64,000 nucleotides of DNA from Streptomyces sp. NBRC 109706 (GCF_000974485.1 NZ_BBOM01000005.1:62001-126000); one strand, 5' to 3'; shown: positions 18,039-28,300, counted from the first letter of the stretch. Notes: generated by a model not told the origin, from the sequence alone. Made by a program: numbers and translations.

Positions 18039-19955
18039 TCAGGCGGAGTAGAGCGCCTCGACGCCGCGTTCCCTGAGGGCCGTGCGGTACTGCTCCAGCG
18101 TCCACAGCTCCTGGCGCACCTCGGCGGCCCTGGTGTTGCCCGACTGGGCCTCGGCGCGGCGCGCGTCGGACTCCAGCTGCTGGATCCGGCGGTTGACGGC
18201 GGCCAGCCGCACCTCGACAAGGCGCAGCCCCGCATAGCCGTCGACCTCGCGTTGTTTGCGGCGGGACACCTGAAGCGGCTCGACGGACAGCTCGTTGATC
18301 AGCACCCGCAGCGCGTCGTCGGGGGCGGCCTCGCGGACCCGGGCCAGATAGTCGTCGTCGGCCGAGACGACGCCGCCGGCGTCCAGGACGGCGCGGCGCA
18401 CCAGGGCGTACGGCGGGGCGGTGAACTCGTCCTCGCCGTAGGCGTCGAAGGCGGGGGCGACCAGCTCGGGGAACTGGAGCGCGAGCTTGAGCAGTTCGCG
18501 CTCCCCGGCATGCGCCGGGTTGCGGAGGTTCAACGCGGGGCCGGGGGCGGCGGAACGCGCGGGCTCGGCGGCCGGCGCGGACGGGCGGGCGGTGGGGCGT
18601 TGCTGCGCGCGGCCCCGGTTCCAGCGGGCCAGCTGGCCGATCCGGCGGACCACGAAGCCGGTGTCCTGGATGCCGACCAGCCCGGCGAGCCGGACCGCGT
18701 ACTCGTGTTGGATCGCGGCGTCCTTGATCTGGGCGACGATGGGCGCCGCATGTTCGAGCGCGGCCGATCTGCCCTCGGCGGTGTCCATGTTGTGGCTGGC
18801 GACGATCGACTGGATGGCGAACTCGAACAGCGGGGTGCGGGATTCGATCAGTTCCTTGACCGCCTGGTCGCCCTGGGCGATCCGCAGCTCGCAGGGGTCC
18901 ATGCCGCCGGGCGAGACGGCGACAAAGGTGTGCGCGGCGAACTTCTGGTCGTCCTCGAAGGCGCGCAGCGCGGCCTTCTGACCGGCGGCGTCCCCGTCGA
19001 AGGTGAACACCACCTCGCCGGCGCTGTGCGCGGTGGAGCTGTCCAGGAGCAGCCGGCGCAGGATCTTGACATGCTCGCCGCCGAAGGCGGTACCGCAGGT
19101 GGCGATGGCGGTGGTGATGCCGGCGAGATGGCAGGCCATGACGTCGGTGTAGCCCTCGACGACCACGGCGCGGTTGCTGTTGGCGATGTCCCGTTTGGCC
19201 AGATCGATGCCGTAGAGGACCTGGGACTTCTTGTAGATCGGGGTTTCCGGGGTGTTGAGGTACTTGGGGCCGTTGTCGTCGTCGCGGAGCTTGCGGGCGC
19301 CGAAGCCGACCACCTCCCCCGTGATGTCCCTGATGGGCCAGATCAGCCGGCCACGGAAGCGGTCGATCGGGCCGCGCCTGCCGTCCTGGGCGAGGCCGGC
19401 GAGCAGCAGCTCCCGGTCGGTGAAGCCGGCGCCGCGCAGATAGCGGACCAGATGGTCCCAGCCGACGGGGGCGTAGCCCACGCCGAAGTGCTCGGCGGCG
19501 GCCTGGTCGAAGCCACGCTCGGCGAGAAAGGCGCGGCCGATCTCGGCCTCGGGCGAGGCGAGACGCTCGGCGTAGAACCGGGCGGCGGCGCGGTGCGCCT
19601 CGATCAGCCGGGTGCGCTCGCCCTGCTGCCGGCCCGGACTGTATCCGCCCTGCTCATAGCGGAGCGTGACGCCGGCCTGGGCGGCCAGCCGCTCCACCGC
19701 CTCGGAGAAGGAGAGATGCTCCATCTTCATCACGAAGGCGAGGGTGTCCCCGCCCTCCTGGCAGCCGAAGCAGTGGAAGAGGCCCTTGCTCGGGCTGACA
19801 TGGAAGGAGGGGGACTTCTCGTCGTGGAAGGGGCAGAGGCCCTTGAGGTTGCCCCCGCCGCCCGGGCGCAGCTGCAGATACTCCGAGACCACGGCGTCGA
19901 TCGGGACCGCGTCCCGCACCGTCTTCACGTCGTCATCGTTGATCCTGCCCGCCAC
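18039..19955 (-). CDS. dnaG: DNA primase
   Basis: 638 residues, full length for actinobacterial DnaG. The N-terminal CHC2 zinc finger is present (Cys41, His44, Cys62, Cys65: [11 protein letters not shown] and HCFGCQEGG). The TOPRIM core carries the conserved [13 protein letters not shown] and [17 protein letters not shown] motifs for metal binding and primer synthesis. A proline/alanine linker near residue 465 separates the C-terminal helicase-interaction domain, which binds DnaB. Essential replication gene; it precedes hrdA in the same direction, reminiscent of the enterobacterial dnaG-rpoD order. Confidence 0.97.
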   Translation of the reverse strand: MAGRINDDDVKTVRDAVPIDAVVSEYLQLRPGGGGNLKGLCPFHDEKSPSFHVSPSKGLFHCFGCQEGGDTLAFVMKMEHLSFSEAVERLAAQAGVTLRYEQGGYSPGRQQGERTRLIEAHRAAARFYAERLASPEAEIGRAFLAERGFDQAAAEHFGVGYAPVGWDHLVRYLRGAGFTDRELLLAGLAQDGRRGPIDRFRGRLIWPIRDITGEVVGFGARKLRDDDNGPKYLNTPETPIYKKSQVLYGIDLAKRDIANSNRAVVVEGYTDVMACHLAGITTAIATCGTAFGGEHVKILRRLLLDSSTAHSAGEVVFTFDGDAAGQKAALRAFEDDQKFAAHTFVAVSPGGMDPCELRIAQGDQAVKELIESRTPLFEFAIQSIVASHNMDTAEGRSAALEHAAPIVAQIKDAAIQHEYAVRLAGLVGIQDTGFVVRRIGQLARWNRGRAQQRPTARPSAPAAEPARSAAPGPALNLRNPAHAGERELLKLALQFPELVAPAFDAYGEDEFTAPPYALVRRAVLDAGGVVSADDDYLARVREAAPDDALRVLINELSVEPLQVSRRKQREVDGYAGLRLVEVRLAAVNRRIQQLESDARRAEAQSGNTRAAEVRQELWTLEQYRTALRERGVEALYSA

Positions 19956-20098
19956 GACCGCAGTCTACGGCGCACCACCGACACTCCGACGGGCCCCCGT
20001 CAGCCGCCCGGCAGGCCGCGACATTGAGCCTTGTTTGTGACGTTCCGGGATAAATTGCCCAGTTGTCGGCAGGGACGTCCGAGAGGTGGTTGGTGGCC

Positions 20099-21841
20099 AT
20101 GGCCAAGCAGACGGTGGCGCAGCAGTTTGTGGAGATCCTGCTGCGGTCGGGCGTGAAACGGCTCTACGGGGTGGTCGGCGACAGCCTCAACCCGGTGGTG
20201 GACGCGGTGCGCCGCGCCAAGGGCATCGACTGGGTGCAGGTGCGGCACGAGGAGACGGCCGCGTTCGCCGCCGGCGCCGAGGCGCAGCTCACCGGCACGC
20301 TGGCCGCCTGCGCGGGATCCTGCGGTCCCGGCAACCTCCATCTGATCAACGGGCTCTTCGACGCGCACCGCTCCATGGCCCCGGTGCTGGCGCTGGCGTC
20401 CCATATCCCCAGCGCGGAGATCGGCACCAGCTACTTCCAGGAGACCCATCCGGACCGGCTGTTCCTTGAGTGCAGCCACTACTGCGAGCTGATCTCCAAC
20501 CGGGAACAGATGCCCAGGGTCCTCCAGACCGCCATCCAGCACGCGATCGGCCGGGGCGGGGTGAGCGTGGTGGCGCTGCCGGGGGACGTCGCCGACCAGC
20601 AGGTGCCCGAGCAGGCGGAGGAGCACGCGCTGGTCACCAGCCGGCCCACCGTGCGTCCGTCCGACGAGCAGATCGACCAGCTGGTGGAGCTGGTGGACCA
20701 GGCCCGGCGGATCACGCTGTTCTGCGGCGGGGGCGTCGCCGGCTCGCATCGGGAGGTGATGGACTTCGCCCAGCGGGTCAAGTCCCCGGTGGGCCACGCG
20801 CTGCGCGGCAAGGAGTTCATCCAGTACGACAACCCGTTCGACGTGGGGATGAGCGGGCTGCTGGGCTATGGCGCCGCCTATGAGGCCACCCACGAGTGCG
20901 ATCTGCTGATGCTGCTGGGCACCGACTTCCCCTACAACGCGTTTCTGCCGGACGATGTGCGGATCGTTCAGGTCGATGTCCGCCCCGAGCATCTGGGGCG
21001 GCGCTCCAAGCTTGACCTGGGGGTGTGGGGCGATGTCGGGGAGACGCTGCGCTGTCTGACGCCACGGGTCCAGGAGAAGAAGAACCGGCGCTTCCTGGAC
21101 CGGATGTTGAAGAAGCATGTGGACGCGCTGGAGGGCGTGGTGCACGCCTACACCCGCAAGGTGGAGAAGCACGTCCCGATCCATCCGGAGTATGTCGCCT
21201 CGGTGCTGGACGAGGAGGCCGCCGAGGACGCGGTGTTCACCGTGGACACCGGGATGTGCAACGTGTGGGCCGCCCGTTACCTCACGCCCAACGGCAAGCG
21301 CCGGGTGATCGGCTCGTTCCGGCACGGTTCGATGGCCAACGCGCTGCCGCAGGCCATCGGTGCCCAGTTCCTGGACCGGAAGCGTCAGGTGGTGTCCATG
21401 TCGGGGGACGGCGGGTTCACCATGCTGATGGGCGACTTCCTCACCCTGGTCCAGTACGACCTGCCGGTGAAGGTGGTGCTCTTCAACAACTCCGCGCTGG
21501 GCATGGTCGAGCTGGAGATGATGGTCGGCGGCCTGCCCGCGTACGGCACCAGCTACCGCAACCCGGACTTCGCCGCGATGGCCGAGGCCGTCGGGGTGCG
21601 GGCCAGCCGCGTGGAGAAGCCCAAGGAGCTGCGGCACGCCCTGCGCGACGCGCTGCGACACCGGGGCCCGGCGCTGGTGGACGTGGTGACCGACCCCAAC
21701 GCGCTCTCCATCCCGCCGAAGATCAAGGCCGAGATGGTGACCGGCTTCGCGCTCTCCGCCGGCCGGATGGTGCTGGACGGCGGGGTCGGCCGGATGGCCC
21801 AACTCGCCCGCTCCAACCTGCGGAACGTGCCCCGGCCATAA
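20099..21841 (+). CDS. Thiamine-pyrophosphate enzyme, pyruvate dehydrogenase (quinone)/PoxB-like
   Basis: 580 residues from ATG 20099; GTG 20093 and TTG 20090/20063 are alternative starts behind an AGAGGTGG site. The TPP-activating Glu is in RHEETAAFAAGAEAQL, the central FAD/UDP-like domain is present, and the C-terminal TPP/Mg motif is SGDGGFTMLMGDFLTL...NN. Length and the N-terminal pattern YGVVGDSLNPVVDA match pyruvate:quinone oxidoreductase (PoxB), which decarboxylates pyruvate to acetate and CO2 at the membrane. Acetolactate synthase is less likely. Divergent from dnaG. Confidence 0.87.
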   Translation: MAKQTVAQQFVEILLRSGVKRLYGVVGDSLNPVVDAVRRAKGIDWVQVRHEETAAFAAGAEAQLTGTLAACAGSCGPGNLHLINGLFDAHRSMAPVLALASHIPSAEIGTSYFQETHPDRLFLECSHYCELISNREQMPRVLQTAIQHAIGRGGVSVVALPGDVADQQVPEQAEEHALVTSRPTVRPSDEQIDQLVELVDQARRITLFCGGGVAGSHREVMDFAQRVKSPVGHALRGKEFIQYDNPFDVGMSGLLGYGAAYEATHECDLLMLLGTDFPYNAFLPDDVRIVQVDVRPEHLGRRSKLDLGVWGDVGETLRCLTPRVQEKKNRRFLDRMLKKHVDALEGVVHAYTRKVEKHVPIHPEYVASVLDEEAAEDAVFTVDTGMCNVWAARYLTPNGKRRVIGSFRHGSMANALPQAIGAQFLDRKRQVVSMSGDGGFTMLMGDFLTLVQYDLPVKVVLFNNSALGMVELEMMVGGLPAYGTSYRNPDFAAMAEAVGVRASRVEKPKELRHALRDALRHRGPALVDVVTDPNALSIPPKIKAEMVTGFALSAGRMVLDGGVGRMAQLARSNLRNVPRP

Positions 21842-21847
21842 GCGTCG

Positions 21848-23212
21848 TCAGCGGAGCCAGCGGGGCTCGTCCGCGCCCCAACGGCCCGAGGGGCGGGCCC
21901 AGTCGCTGGGCGCGCCGGCATAGTCGAGCGGCGTCCTGGCATGGTCCAGAACGCCATGCGGCGATGCGGTCCTGGTCAGCCAGGGCTCGACGGCGTAGGG
22001 GGCACCGTCCAACGGCTGCGGGGCGATACCGCGCAGCAGCCAGGACGCGGTGCCGGCGAGCGAGAGCCGCAGCCGGCGTCCGGCGCCGTCCGCCTGGCGT
22101 TCGGTCAGCGCGCGCAGCACGGCGGCGGCCAGCAGATAGCCGGTGCCGTGGTCCAGCGCCTGCGCCGGCAGCACCCCCGGCGTTCCGTCCGGCGCGGCCT
22201 CGACCGCGGCGATACCGCTGGCCGCCTGCACCAGGCTGTCGAAGCCCCGGCGCCCGGCCCAGGGGCCGGTCCAGCCCCAGGCGTTGAGCTGGGCGACGAC
22301 CAGCCCCAGGTGACGTTCCGACAGCGCCTCGGGGGCCAGGCCATGGCGGTCCAGCACGCCGGGACGGTAGCCGGTGACCAGCACATCGGCCGACGCCAGC
22401 AGCTCCTCGAAGCGCCGCAGGTCGGCCCGGGTCCCCAGGTCGAGCAGCGTGGAACGTTTGCCCATCCCGGTGTCGGCGTGCGCGTCCTCGTCCTCCCGCA
22501 GCCGGGGCGAGTCGACGCGCAGCACATCGGCGCCGAGCAGCGCGAGGCTCCGGGTGGCGACCGGGCCGGCGATCACCCGGGTCAGATCCAGCACCCGCAG
22601 CCCGGCGGCCGGCGGTCCTCCGTCCCGGCGCGCGGGCGCCGCGCCCGATCCGGCGGGCGAGGACTCGACCAGCGGGAGATCGGCCGGGCGTGGCCCGGGC
22701 GCCACCGCCACGGCGAGGCCGCCCTCGGCATAGACCGCCTCGCGCACCTCCGCCGCCCGCCGGCTCGCCAGCTCACCCCGCAGCCGCTCCACCAGCGCGG
22801 GCTCGTCCCCGCTGTCCTGGATGCCCAGCGCGTTCAGCAACCGGGCACGGTGATGTGGATAGTTGGCATGCGTCCGCACCCAGCCGTCCGCCGCCCGCCA
22901 GAAACCGGACAGCGGGGCGAACGACGTCGGCACCCGGCCGTCGACGCGCAGATGCCGCTCGCTGACAAACGCCGTCGCCACCGCGGCCTCCCGCACCCGC
23001 ACCGCCGGCACCGCGCCGCCCCCGCGTCGCGCCAGCAGTTCGGCGGCGGCGAGCGAGCAGACGCCGACCGTGGCCCTGGCCAGCTCCCGCACCGGAAGCC
23101 GGGCCGGCAGCACGCCGGCCGAGCCCTCGAAGGAGATCCGTTCCAGGAGTTCCGGTGGCCCGCCGATGGCGGCCCAGGCGTCGGCGGTCGCGCGGTCAAC
23201 CATGGTGTGCAT
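21848..23212 (-). CDS. CaiB/BaiF-type CoA transferase family protein
   Basis: 454 residues. The C-terminal 270 residues carry the class III CoA-transferase core: LRVLDLTRVIAGPVATRSLALLGADVLRVD at its start is diagnostic, then GMGKRSTLLDL and the late LDHGTGYLLAAA. The N-terminal 180 residues are a second, degenerate half, so the protein may be a partly duplicated form. Such enzymes swap CoA between carboxylic acids; the substrate is unknown. First visible partner upstream is the nitroreductase, 46 nt away on the same strand. It converges on the PoxB-like gene with only 6 nt between stops, so no terminator fits there. Confidence 0.8.
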   Translation of the reverse strand: MHTMVDRATADAWAAIGGPPELLERISFEGSAGVLPARLPVRELARATVGVCSLAAAELLARRGGGAVPAVRVREAAVATAFVSERHLRVDGRVPTSFAPLSGFWRAADGWVRTHANYPHHRARLLNALGIQDSGDEPALVERLRGELASRRAAEVREAVYAEGGLAVAVAPGPRPADLPLVESSPAGSGAAPARRDGGPPAAGLRVLDLTRVIAGPVATRSLALLGADVLRVDSPRLREDEDAHADTGMGKRSTLLDLGTRADLRRFEELLASADVLVTGYRPGVLDRHGLAPEALSERHLGLVVAQLNAWGWTGPWAGRRGFDSLVQAASGIAAVEAAPDGTPGVLPAQALDHGTGYLLAAAVLRALTERQADGAGRRLRLSLAGTASWLLRGIAPQPLDGAPYAVEPWLTRTASPHGVLDHARTPLDYAGAPSDWARPSGRWGADEPRWLR

Positions 23213-23284
23213 CCGGCCAGGTTCGCATCCGCCCGGTCGGCCGGAACAGCGCGGGGGTGGCAGCTGCCCGCCATGCCTCCCGGT

Positions 23285-24259
23285 TTACCGGATGTCCAGC
23301 ACCTGATGGACGGGCAGCCTGGGGGTCGCCTGGGCGGCGGCGCCATAGCCGAGACGCAGCACCACATGCGGGCGGCCCGCCGGGAGCAGCGGATCGCGGG
23401 CGATCCAACCCAGCTCCGTCCAGCCGGGCGAGGCCGAACTGACGGCGGCCGACAGCCCGTGCGCCGTGCCCACCAGCAGGGTGCGTTCCAGCGCCTGACC
23501 GGCGCGCACCCAGTCCGCCGGCCGGTCCTCCGCCGTGGACAGCAGCGCCAGCTGCGGCGGCGGTCCTTCGGCCCCGCCGGGCGGCGCCTCGACCGGCGCC
23601 TGCCGGCCGGCGAAGTCCCGCACCCGCACCGGCCGGTGCGCCGGCCCCTCGGCCGGCTCGCGGGGATCGTCGACATCCGTCCAGGCGGCCAGCTCGGCCA
23701 CCCGGCCCGGATCGGCGAAATCCCTGCCCTCCGCGTCCCGCACCAGATCGAGCACCGCCGTGGCATGCCAGGACGAGGCGAACAGCAGCTGCCCACCCTC
23801 CCGTTCGGCCGCCCGGCGCAGCTCGCCGCGCACCGGATCCGGCACCCGTTCCTCCGTATAGGGCTCGCGGTCGGTGTGCCGGCGGCCGATCTGCTCCGCC
23901 AGCGCCGCCAGCTCCGCCGCCCTTTGCGGATCGTCGCCGTCCGACGGCCGGGACAGCCGGACCGTCGCCAGCAGCCGCGGATCGTACGGATCGGGCAGCA
24001 CCGCGTGGTCCGGGCACCAGCCGGCGGCGGCCGCCGCGGCGCGCAGGTTGAGCAGCGCCGCGCCACAGCCCATGTGCAACGCGCGGCCGTCCGGATCGGA
24101 GTGCGGCAGCACCCGGTCCATCGCCGCGCGCAACTGGAGGATCCCGCTGTCGACCAGATAGTGGAACCGCCAGGGCTGCGCGTTGTGCAGCGAGGGCGCC
24201 GCCGTGGCGGCCTCGACCAGCGAGGTCAGGGTCCGCTCCGAGGGAATCTCCGTCCGCAC
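23285..24259 (-). CDS. Acg-like nitroreductase-family protein
   Basis: 324 residues from the GTG at 24259 (a GTG at 24280 is also in frame). N-terminal AATAAPSLHNAQPWRFHY is the conserved Acg/nitroreductase FMN-region signature, and PDGRALHMGCGAALLNLR is typical of the Acg (mycobacterial Rv2032-like) branch. The family is a diverged flavin reductase fold; mycobacterial Acg is thought to sequester FMN rather than reduce nitro compounds. It lies between a CoA transferase and a ferredoxin reductase gene on the same strand. Confidence 0.85.
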   Translation of the reverse strand: MRTEIPSERTLTSLVEAATAAPSLHNAQPWRFHYLVDSGILQLRAAMDRVLPHSDPDGRALHMGCGAALLNLRAAAAAAGWCPDHAVLPDPYDPRLLATVRLSRPSDGDDPQRAAELAALAEQIGRRHTDREPYTEERVPDPVRGELRRAAEREGGQLLFASSWHATAVLDLVRDAEGRDFADPGRVAELAAWTDVDDPREPAEGPAHRPVRVRDFAGRQAPVEAPPGGAEGPPPQLALLSTAEDRPADWVRAGQALERTLLVGTAHGLSAAVSSASPGWTELGWIARDPLLPAGRPHVVLRLGYGAAAQATPRLPVHQVLDIR

Positions 24260-24333
24260 CCTTGCCGCACCTCCGCCCACGCGCCCAGACGACGCCGGGG
24301 CCGCTGCTCGTCACGGCCCGCCATAGGGCCTTT

Positions 24334-25632
24334 CTAGCCCCCCGACGCCGATCGCGCCTCCTCGGCCGGCAGGTCGTCGAGCAGGGAGGTGAGCGGCACC
24401 GCCGGATCCGCCAGCGCCACCGGATCCACCGGCCGGCCCGAGCGCACCAGCCGCTGGATGGCGTCCGTCACCTCCCAGACGTTCATGTTCAGCCCGGCCA
24501 GCACCCGGTTCTCGCGCAGCCAGAACGCGACAAACGCCCGCCGCTCCACGTCCCCGCGCCACACCACCCGGTCGTAGTCGCCGGCCGGCGCCCAGCCCGA
24601 GTACTCCAGGCCCATGTCGTACTGGTCGGAGAAGAAGTACGGCACCCGGTCGAAGACCACCTCGCGGCCCAGCATGGCGCGCGCCGCCGCCGGTCCCGCG
24701 TGCAGCGCGTTGGCCCAGTGCTCCACCCGCCGCCGGTCCCGACCGGCGCCCAGCTCCTGCGCGGCCACGTCCCCGGCGGCGAAGATCCACGGATCGCTGG
24801 TGCGCAGCGAGGCGTCGACCGCGATCCCGCCCACCCCCTCGTCCGCCAGCTCAAGGCCGGCCGACGCGGCCAGCGCGGTGCGCGGCGCGGCGCCGATCGC
24901 CGCCAGCACGGCGCGGGCCGGCAGCCGCTCGCCCGCTTCCGTGCGCACCGCCGACACGATGCCGTCCCGCCCCTCGACGGCGGCCAGCCGGTCGCCGAAC
25001 AGAAACCGCACGCCGTGCTCGACATGCAGCCCCGTCAGCACCGCGCCGACCTCGGGGCCCAACACCCGGTGCAGCGGCCCTGGTGCCGGCTCCACCACCG
25101 TCACCGGCACGCCCAACTCCCTGGCCGCCGCCGCCACCTCAAGGCCGATCCAGCCGGCGCCGGCGATCACCAGCGGATCCTCGTCCCGACCGCCGCTGGT
25201 CAGCACGCCCCGCAGATGGTCCGCGTGGGAGAGCCGCCGCAGATGGTGCACGCCGGCCAGCTCGGTGCCGGGCACCCCGAGACGACGCGGCTCGGCGCCC
25301 GTCGTCAACAGCAGCGCGTCATACGGCAGCCGGGTGCCGTCGCCGAGCCGCACCTCGCGCCGCTCCCGGTCGATCGCCACGGCCGGCTGCCCCAGATGCA
25401 GCTCGACGCGGTTACGCGCATACCAGCCGGCCGGATGGACGAAGACGCTGTCACGCCCGGCCCGGCCGGCCAGATACCCCTTGGACAACGGCGGCCGCTC
25501 ATACGGCTGTTCGTGCTCGTCGCCGATCAGTATGACCCGCCCGGTGAAGCCCTCGGCGCGCAGCGTCTCCGCCGCCTTGGCACCCGCGAGCCCACCGCCG
25601 ATGATGACAAACGTTCGATGTGTCCCGTCCAC
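24334..25632 (-). CDS. FAD-dependent ferredoxin/rubredoxin reductase
   Basis: 432 residues from the GTG at 25632, preceded by GGGAGG. FAD-binding FVIIGGGLAGAKAAETLR, NAD-binding LVIAGAGWIGLEVAAAARE, and the second FAD motif IFAAGDVA are intact, with a reductase C-terminal domain. It resembles the NAD(P)H:ferredoxin reductases that feed P450s and dioxygenases; no such oxygenase is adjacent. The 74-nt gap to the Acg-like gene is compatible with cotranscription. Confidence 0.9.
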   Translation of the reverse strand: MDGTHRTFVIIGGGLAGAKAAETLRAEGFTGRVILIGDEHEQPYERPPLSKGYLAGRAGRDSVFVHPAGWYARNRVELHLGQPAVAIDRERREVRLGDGTRLPYDALLLTTGAEPRRLGVPGTELAGVHHLRRLSHADHLRGVLTSGGRDEDPLVIAGAGWIGLEVAAAARELGVPVTVVEPAPGPLHRVLGPEVGAVLTGLHVEHGVRFLFGDRLAAVEGRDGIVSAVRTEAGERLPARAVLAAIGAAPRTALAASAGLELADEGVGGIAVDASLRTSDPWIFAAGDVAAQELGAGRDRRRVEHWANALHAGPAAARAMLGREVVFDRVPYFFSDQYDMGLEYSGWAPAGDYDRVVWRGDVERRAFVAFWLRENRVLAGLNMNVWEVTDAIQRLVRSGRPVDPVALADPAVPLTSLLDDLPAEEARSASGG

Positions 25633-25758
25633 GAACCTGCCTCCCTGACCGGCGTCGAATCCACCCATCACGCCAAGGGAGCCTGCCCCACCCGACGCGG
25701 CACCGGAAGAGGGCGGTAACCGCCGGGACCCGCCAGGAGCGCCCCGACCGACGGGACG

Positions 25759-27066
25759 TCAGCCGGTGAGCCGCGCGTGCCGGGCCCGCGCGGCGCCGTC
25801 GGTCAACGCCGCTATCTGGTCGACGATCACCCGCAGCCGCTCCCCGTCCCCTCGCGCACCGGCGAACAACGCCCGGTACTGCGGATCGAGACCTTCGGGA
25901 GCACACCGCACCAGCGCGGCGCTCAACTCGGCCAGCAGCGCACGCTGTTCACCGCGCGCCCGCTCCTGCTCCGGACGCTGCATCACATGCACATCGGCCA
26001 CCGCCTTCAGCACCGCGCACTCCAGGCGGGTGCCCAGCGGCACCACCACATCCGCGGCGTACCGCCGCAGCCGGCCGGGACCGTACCGCTCCCTGGTCGC
26101 CCCCTCGGCCGCCAGACAGAACCGGCCGATCAGCTGGCTGGTCGCCCCCTTCAGCCGGGCCTGCGCCAACGCGCCGCCGTCGTAGTCATGCGGCCACCAC
26201 TCCTGCGCCAACAGCCGGTCCAACGCCTCGACCAGCGCGTCCCGCGACGTCCCCGCCGGGGCGTAGCGCCGCGCCGCCACCTCGAAGACGGCCTCCCGCT
26301 CGGGCCCCGCCAACAGCGCCTTCGGCGCCAGATGCCCGGCGTGCAGACCGTCCTCGACGTCATGCACCGAGTAGGCCACATCGTCCGCCCAGTCCATCAC
26401 CTGCGCCTCGAAACAGCGCCGCCCCTCCGGCGCCGAGGCCCGCAGCCAACGGAAGACCGGCAGATCGTCGTCGTACACGCCGTACTTCGGCGACCCCGGA
26501 TCGGCCTCGTTCCCGCCGCGCGGCCACGGGTACTTGGTGGCCGCGTCCAGGGTCGCCCTGGTCAGGTTCAACCCGAAGAACCGTGGTCCGGCGCCGTCCC
26601 GGTCGCCGTCCAGGTCGCCGTCGTGGCCGCCGTCCGCGCCGGTCAGATGCTTGGGCTCCAGCCTGGTCAACAGGCGCAACGACTGCGCGTTGCCCTCGAA
26701 CCCGCCACATCCGGCGGCCACCTCGTCCAGCACCCGCTCACCGTTGTGACCGAACGGCGGATGCCCCAGATCGTGCGCCAGACACGCGGCCTCCACGATG
26801 TCCGGATCACAGCCGAACGCGGCGCCCAGATCGCGGCCGATCTGCGCGCACTCCAACGAATGCGTCAACCGGGTCCTCGGCGCGGCGTCCCAGTCGGGCC
26901 GAACGGCGCTCTCGTCCAACGTGACCACCTGCGTCTTGCCGGCGAGCCGACGCAACGCGGAGGAGTGCTGCACGCGCGCCCGATCCCGCTGGAACGCGGT
27001 GCGACCTGGCCGCTTGTCCGGCTCCACGTCGAACCTTTCGGCGGCCTCCGGGGCATATCCACTCAT
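25759..27066 (-). CDS. dgt: Deoxyguanosinetriphosphate triphosphohydrolase
   Basis: 435 residues from ATG 27066. HD-domain motifs are complete: [16 protein letters not shown] and [18 protein letters not shown] provide the metal-binding His/Asp set. N-terminal [17 protein letters not shown] is conserved in Dgt. The enzyme hydrolyses dNTPs (classically dGTP) to nucleoside plus triphosphate and helps balance precursor pools. In Streptomyces it sits close to dnaG, as here. The upstream spacer is filled with G-rich repeats, so its promoter probably lies within or beyond them. Frames open farther upstream reflect that repeat DNA and are not coding. Confidence 0.95.
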   Translation of the reverse strand: MSGYAPEAAERFDVEPDKRPGRTAFQRDRARVQHSSALRRLAGKTQVVTLDESAVRPDWDAAPRTRLTHSLECAQIGRDLGAAFGCDPDIVEAACLAHDLGHPPFGHNGERVLDEVAAGCGGFEGNAQSLRLLTRLEPKHLTGADGGHDGDLDGDRDGAGPRFFGLNLTRATLDAATKYPWPRGGNEADPGSPKYGVYDDDLPVFRWLRASAPEGRRCFEAQVMDWADDVAYSVHDVEDGLHAGHLAPKALLAGPEREAVFEVAARRYAPAGTSRDALVEALDRLLAQEWWPHDYDGGALAQARLKGATSQLIGRFCLAAEGATRERYGPGRLRRYAADVVVPLGTRLECAVLKAVADVHVMQRPEQERARGEQRALLAELSAALVRCAPEGLDPQYRALFAGARGDGERLRVIVDQIAALTDGAARARHARLTG

Positions 27067-27084
27067 GTCTCCGACGGTAGCCGC

Positions 27085-27540
27085 CGCGAAGTTGTTTCCC
27101 CCACCCACCCGCCCCTCTCGCCTGCCGGCGGGGAGCTGCCGGTGCCGCCGGCGCTCCGCGCCAGGGTTTTTCCCCCGCCCGCCCACCCCCGTTTTTTGCC
27201 TGCGGCGGGGTGCTGCCGCCACCGCGCCGCAGGCAAAGAAGCCAGCAGGTGCGCAACGCCCGAACCGTCCGCACACACAGCACTCCGCCACGGGCAAGGA
27301 GCCGGCAGGCGGGGAGAACCCCGGCCCGGCAGCGCCGGCAGGACTCGGCCGGCAGCACCCCGCCGCAGGCAAAAGGGTGGGTGGGTGGGTGGGGAGAAGA
27401 CCGGGCGCGGAGCGCCGGGTGGGCGCCGGCAGCACCCCGCCGCAGGCAAAGGGGGCGGGCGGGCGGGGAAAACAGCGGGCGCGGAGCGCCCGGCGCGCCG
27501 CAGGCAAGAAGGCGGGGTGGGTGGGGGAGAAAAGGACCGG
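27085..27540. repeat. G-rich repeat cluster, minor locus
   Basis: Between dgt and the chelatase gene, units built from a GCCGGCAGCACCCCGCCGC core, an AGGCAAA link and a run of GGGCGGGCGGG type recur. Left of about 27210 the units are C-rich on the plus strand; right of it they are inverted and G-rich (cores near 27350 and 27430). This is the same repeat family and the same head-to-head layout as at 46.06-47.4 kb. No gene is visible in the 480-bp gap 27067-27546. Confidence 0.85.
27195..27237. terminator. Hairpin at the inversion point of the 27-kb repeat cluster
   Basis: TTTGCCTGCGGCG (27195-27207) and CGCCGCAGGCAAA (27225-27237) form a perfect 13-bp stem with a 17-nt loop; a T-run (27192-27197) is on one side and A-rich sequence on the other. 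It could terminate transcription in both directions. Confidence 0.55.
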
Positions 27541-27546
27541 CCGGGG

Positions 27547-28278
27547 TCAGCTTGCCGTGGTGGCCAGGGCCGGCGCGGCCAGAGCGCTCCGCGCTTGGTC
27601 GTAGCGGTGCAGCAGGAGGCGGGCCAGGGCCGGGTGGTTGCCGAGGGGGGCCGCGGCCACGCCGGGGGCCTGTTCGGCGCAGCGGGTGGCGAAGCGTCCC
27701 GGGGCGGTGAAGCAGGAGGCGAGGGCGATCTCCCGGTGGCCCTGTGCGCGCAGCGCCGCGATGGCCTCGGGGACGGTGGGGCCGGCGGCGGAGGCGTAGG
27801 CGGGGAGGACGGGCACGCCGCCGAGGCGGGTGGCGAGCATGGCCGCCGTGTAGGCGGTGCCGGCGGCCGACTCGGGGTCGCGGGATCCGGCGGCGGCCAG
27901 GACGACGGCGGTGCCCGGCCGGTAGCCGGCCTCGACGAGCCGGCTGTGCAGGGCCTCGGCGAGCAGCGGGTGCGGCCCGAGGCAGCCGGCGACGGTGGCG
28001 CGCAGCCGGTGGGAGACGGCCGCGACGGCGGTGGGTATGTCGTGTTTGACGTGGTGACCGCGGCTGAAGAGCAGCGGCACCAGAACGGCGCTGCCGGCGA
28101 GCCGGGCGAGCGTGTCGTCGAGCAGGGGCCGGTCGATGTCCAGATGGCCGAGTTCGACGCGGACGCCGGGGCGGAGGGCGCGGACCAGTCGCAGCAGCGC
28201 GCGGACGGACGGCTCGGCGCGCGGGTCGGGGGACCCGTGGGCCACGGCGACCAGGGTGGGCAGGCTACGGTCGGTCAT
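27547..28278 (-). CDS. Sirohydrochlorin chelatase (CbiX/SirB-type)
   Basis: 243 residues, two CbiX-like halves. First half has the active-site His in VAVAHGSPDPRAEPSV and the conserved FSRGHHVKHDIP; the second half (LAAAGSRDP, YASAAGPTV) is degenerate. Such enzymes insert Fe2+ (or Co2+) into sirohydrochlorin. Placement back-to-back with nitrate reductase and close to nirB argues for siroheme supply to NirB. A GlnR-like site lies in the shared upstream region. Confidence 0.87.
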   Translation of the reverse strand: MTDRSLPTLVAVAHGSPDPRAEPSVRALLRLVRALRPGVRVELGHLDIDRPLLDDTLARLAGSAVLVPLLFSRGHHVKHDIPTAVAAVSHRLRATVAGCLGPHPLLAEALHSRLVEAGYRPGTAVVLAAAGSRDPESAAGTAYTAAMLATRLGGVPVLPAYASAAGPTVPEAIAALRAQGHREIALASCFTAPGRFATRCAEQAPGVAAAPLGNHPALARLLLHRYDQARSALAAPALATTAS

Positions 28279-28300
28279 GGGCCCAGCTTCGGGCCGCCGC

